Below, in pieces: positions 59,718 through 64,000 of a stretch of 64,000 nt of DNA. Location of the stretch: contig NC_053045.1 in the NCBI RefSeq assembly GCF_003473485.1, positions 40,156,494 to 40,220,493 on the forward strand, in the 5' to 3' direction. Position numbers and translations under genes: made by a program. Positions within the stretch are counted from its first letter, which is position 1; each line of letters begins with the position of its first letter. The stretch comes from Medicago truncatula (Eukaryota > Streptophyta > Magnoliopsida > Fabales > Fabaceae). The notes beneath the pieces were generated by a model. The model was given only the letters and a program-made list of their open reading frames with translations, was not told the DNA's origin and searched no databases.

Positions 59718-62700
59718 CCGTTCAAATTATGTAACATATTCTGATGTTCATTCATCCTCTGCAGCTTGCTAGTGTTTAGAAGTATGCACAATAAATAAGG
59801 TTTGTAGAATGGAGTTTCTATGTTGTGTTGGACTTATAAACCAGGTGTATGGATTGGAATAACTTACATCATGCATCTCTCTTTTGTGATACAATGCACT
59901 TGCAAACCAAGTATGTTTATAGCTATTTTGAATTACACAAATAAGCTTACAAAAAAAAATTACATAAACAAGTCACTGATGTAAAGGATCACAGTGTCTG
60001 AAATTTAATTTAAGCTAAAAAATACTTGAAGTACAAGTTTAGCAAACAAGCATAAGTCCTAACAAAGCAAGACATACCATCTTTGAGGTTATATGATGGT
60101 GAAATGCAAGTAACAATTGAACCAACAAAAAAAGTGTGCACGAGTCCAAAGGTATTTTTCAGAAAATATAAATACTCTCTAACTTAAGATGAAATATATA
60201 TATAAGGACACTTGTAAGAAATTTTCAGCTCAAAATATGTTTGAGCCTCTAACTGAATTAGCAGTTTATGGTATTCAAACTATTCGCCACCATAATAGGC
60301 TGTCACTACTCACTAGTGTAAAACAATGTTATCTCTGTGTAAAAAAAAAAATATATCATTTCAATATGAATTTAGATGTACATATTCGTAAGAATATAAA
60401 TTTTTTTTTACTTTCTAATAACTTATGCTATTGCTGTCCATGAACTTAGATGTACATATTCATAAAAACATAAAATTTCTCTATATACTTATGAATAGGA
60501 AATTGGTCAAATTGTGACTATTTATTTACAACAAAATCAAGCAAAGGTTGTTTTTAGCAAAACATGGATTGGACATATATTCTATTTACTTGGTACAAAT
60601 TTACAGTGAGAATCAAATCAAAATTGCAAATTTGAAAGAAGGGAACTAGTCAAGGTAGCTCTTTATTTAGGATTCCAAATTCTGTTAGTTCTTAACCAAT
60701 AGAAATGTCTCATATAATCTATAGACAATCAATGTTCAAAATGTTAACAATGATCAAAGTTGCTCCCATTAAGCAAAAAATTATTGTATTACTCATACTC
60801 ATAACTTAGATGGGTAACCCAATAGATTTGGCAAAAGATAGACAATAAAAATAAATATTAGTACCTCAAAATTTAATATATATTCTTTTTATACTGTTTT
60901 TGTTTTATTAACATTGATCAGGTCATTGTCTCAACTCTCAAATATAATTACTTAGACGAATTGAACTTCTATTTAAATAAATGACTTTGGTTGTAATTTA
61001 AAATTTTGAAAGATTTTCAAGTATTTTACACCACATGAACCACTTACACCACATGGTACATTTCTTTCCCTAGCATTAATCGCCTTCAAATCCTTGTCCT
61101 ATACTCATTGATTTCACAACTTCCTCTTACCTTTTCTCCACTACTTTTATTGAGCCCACTCTAGAATGAATGATCTCTTTCTTATTCTAAGGCCAACATA
61201 GCTCTTACACAGTTCAACAAAAACTCTATTAAAGACAAATAGTGACAAATACTTTTTCACAAGACTTTCAAAAATAACTATATAAATACGATAACTTAGT
61301 ATTGCATATATCTTGTTATGAATTAGGACAAATTTGAACCACTAAAAAATGGTGACAAAATTACAAATGTTACAGTGTGTATATACTTCAAAATTAGATG
61401 ACTTTATTTTATCTTATTCACTTGTCACCTTATACAAATGGAATGGTCTGCATGATCCAACCATAAAAAAGAACAAAATAAATAATATAGTATACATTAA
61501 GAAAAGGAATAAATTATAAAAGAATAAAGTGGTAAGGTAAGAATTGCTTCTTTATCAGTAAGCTTTCCTACCACCTTTTTTTCCAGATATCTCCATGATG
61601 ATTTTCTTGCCCAATTTCCATATTGTCCAAGGAGTATTATACACTTACCACCATTTTTCACACCTTAAACTATACTCATCTTCCTTCCACAAGTGACATA
61701 GAGACTGCAGCAGTTTGCTGGAAAAGCTGACAATAAAAAAAAACTTAATCATAAAAATAAGGAAAATAATTCATTTGGTCTAAACTTGTACTACTTTTAC
61801 CTTATCTGCATCATCCTGAACAAATTGAACATCCGTGTGACTTTTGCATCCATGACACATGACAGTAACACTGACACTGAGATATTGATCTTTTGTTTTT
61901 TTTCTCAATTGTGGCAGTGTTATCAATTAAATGAACAGATCCAAAAGTTACAAAGTTCTAGTATGTCATTTCCCATTGTTAACCGGTGCTGAAGAATTAG
62001 TGAATAAAAAGCTTAATAAAAATTACTGCATTTTGTACTCAAAATTACACCATTTAATGGTTGATTTTTTTGACTAAAGATCTTATAATAATTTTATGAG
62101 TTTTATTTTTTTTTTTTTTTTAAATTCTGATTATTTAACTGCTAGTATAAACACAAATCTTCAAATAAAAATTACAACTACAATTCCTTCCAAAAAACAA
62201 AATTACAACTACAATTGTTTCTTTTTCACCATTAGAGTGTGTTCAAAAGTATGGTGTACATGCAAGAAAACTTCGATCAAATGTTAAAAGATTTCTTCCA
62301 ACTTAATCGGATGTTTTAAGTTCGAATTCAACCGAATATTTTGTTCACACATAAAAAAAAAAAAAAAAAAAAAAAGGTACAGTGTGCACTCAACATATAT
62401 TTAACCTTTCTCAGGTTCAACCCAAACAAGCTACTATAAAGTCTTTATTCATTAATCAACATTTATTATATTTTATTAACCCATTTTATATTTATTTTCA
62501 TACAAATGTGTTACTACTCAATATGGGAAACGTTACAATAAATTGAATAAAATCTTTCATCCCAAACAAACTACACTTCATAGTTTTTTTATGTTTTCCT
62601 GCCGCTTGATCAAAACAATATGCGATTCTGCCGGCCAGAGCAATCTACACAGACACTGTTTATATTTTTGTCACAACTGGAACTGAGGTACAAAAGTTGC

Positions 62701-64000
62701 TGCTTAGCAATTTACTTTATCTATAATAGAGACAACAATTGTTCCCTCATTAATAAGCATGATGACACAAAACCACTCAATTCATCACCAACTTAGTGCA
62801 CTAACCATTCACTCTTTAGTTTCAAATTCACCAAGAAATCCATATTTAGTAGAAGCAAAGCACACAATCAAACAATTTTGACCATTAAATTGATGTTGGT
62901 TGGTTCACATTCCAATTTCACAAAATTTGCTTTTAAATACAATTATAAATATGTATCATTCAGTTAGATCAAATGATCTAGATTTGTAACTGCAGAAATA
63001 TGTGGCATTATAAAATATGTTTGCTTACAAATACATCTCTAGAGTATAGATTAGAAGTTTGGATTTGGATTGTCTAAAGTTAGCACACATTCACGTCGTC
63101 AGCATATTAATAGTATGTGGATCGAAATAAGATCCAAATTTCAAGTTCGGTATTTTAATTTTCTTAAAATATCAAAATCTACATTGAAATTTGAATTGTC
63201 AAGTCTAACAACCACTAGTGTATGGAACTGAAATCTGGTGGCGTTAATTATATTTTAGTGTCATAACTTTTGTCTCTTGGCTGTTTTCTCTATTTGGAGT
63301 TTCGCCGTTTTGCTTTTAGTGTTTTTCTGGTGTTTTATTGTGTGGATGTTACGTCTATATGCGGCATCTTTGTAGTTTGTTTACCGCCTCTATGCGTCTT
63401 TGCAGAGAATTGATTTCAATAATATTTGCCGATTTAAAAGAAGAAAAAAACAATAGTGTGTTGATGGGTAATGTGTGGCTTGATGACTTTGAGCAATTGA
63501 AATCTCTATTTCCTCTAGTCATTTTCTTCTTCCAATTTTAATTTCACATTATGTATAAGGAAAGAGAATCGTTATACATGACTATAGATAATGACAGTGG
63601 CAGGCCCAATTGAACTTGTATTATGTATGTACTCCAAAAAAATTCTAGTCGAATCTTAATTTAATTCCTCATCGAAAAATCTTTTTGCAATCCTCGTATA
63701 GTAGCTAGCATTATCTAATTGTAATGATTCCACAAACCTTACAGTTCTGTTCTTATGTGTATATTGAGTCCACATGATATTGCAGAGGCTAGTAGTATAT
63801 ATAATATCAGTGTGGTCCTCTTAAACATTTCAACAGGTAAAAAAATTCAATAAGCAACACCACATATAGTAATTGGTATAAAAGAAAAAACATACAAATT
63901 CTTCTACTAATAGAACTACATGCCAGACACGTACACATGGTGCAATTATATGCTTTTTCTACCTTAAGTGCTTGGCAACCTTACAACCACCTCAACCCAC
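59718..64000. other. No gene recognised
   Basis: The first ~200 bp is reductase 3' UTR. The rest is AT-rich. Open frames (60189-60443, 61786-61992, 62096-62287, 63338-63541) lack family features and have low-complexity translations. A SINE-like tail may be present at 62310-62376 (AGTTCGAATTCAACC followed by a run of 23 adenines). An upstream exon or promoter of a gene beyond the window cannot be excluded. Confidence 0.45.

Overview
The window is AT-rich plant nuclear DNA, almost certainly from a legume and most like Medicago. The evidence is the intron-split plant genes (GT-AG introns, plastidial starch phosphorylase, remorin, CLE peptide, tail-anchored purple acid phosphatases), the nodulin-related small-protein family, and dense miniature inverted-repeat elements. 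No organellar, bacterial or viral gene order was seen. All calls come from reading the sequence; no database search was possible.

Layout. 1-9.3 kb is a gene-poor region of transposon remnants, including two copies of a ~1 kb repeat at 141 and 5929. 9.4-29.4 kb holds five plus-strand genes for small nodulin-related (NRP) proteins, at 9574, 17831, 19470, 23967 and 28826. They share a nearly identical ~150-200 bp promoter (GCCGAC drought/cold core, an ACGT core, and TATAAAT) and a similar 3' flank. The cluster has been expanded and cut up by a CACTA element (14526-16168), Mutator-like, hAT-like, Harbinger-like and Stowaway-like MITEs, LINE fragments and a copia remnant. Two of the five promoters carry an insertion inside the conserved module.

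29.7-32.2 kb (minus) is a six-exon remorin gene, reconstructed to 387 aa. Its last intron contains a tandem duplication that copies the start of the last exon. 34.9-35.1 kb (minus) is an intronless CLE signalling-peptide gene with a perfect C-terminal CLE dodecapeptide. 40.2-48.4 kb is a tandem pair of two-exon purple acid phosphatases of the PAP2/PAP9 type (654 and 659 aa), with signs of a third, older copy of the upstream region. 49.5-57.0 kb is a 15-exon plastidial (L-type) alpha-glucan phosphorylase gene (981 aa) with one GC-AG intron. 57.9-59.7 kb is a five-exon NADP-dependent alkenal double-bond reductase (350 aa). No gene was recognised in 59.7-64 kb.

Functionally the window is a mixture: a stress-type small-protein cluster, a membrane scaffold protein (remorin), a peptide hormone, two phosphatases, a starch enzyme and a detoxification or phenylpropanoid reductase. 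Nothing suggests the different genes form one pathway. The most unusual unit is the NRP cluster, where non-coding flanks look better conserved than the proteins they drive.
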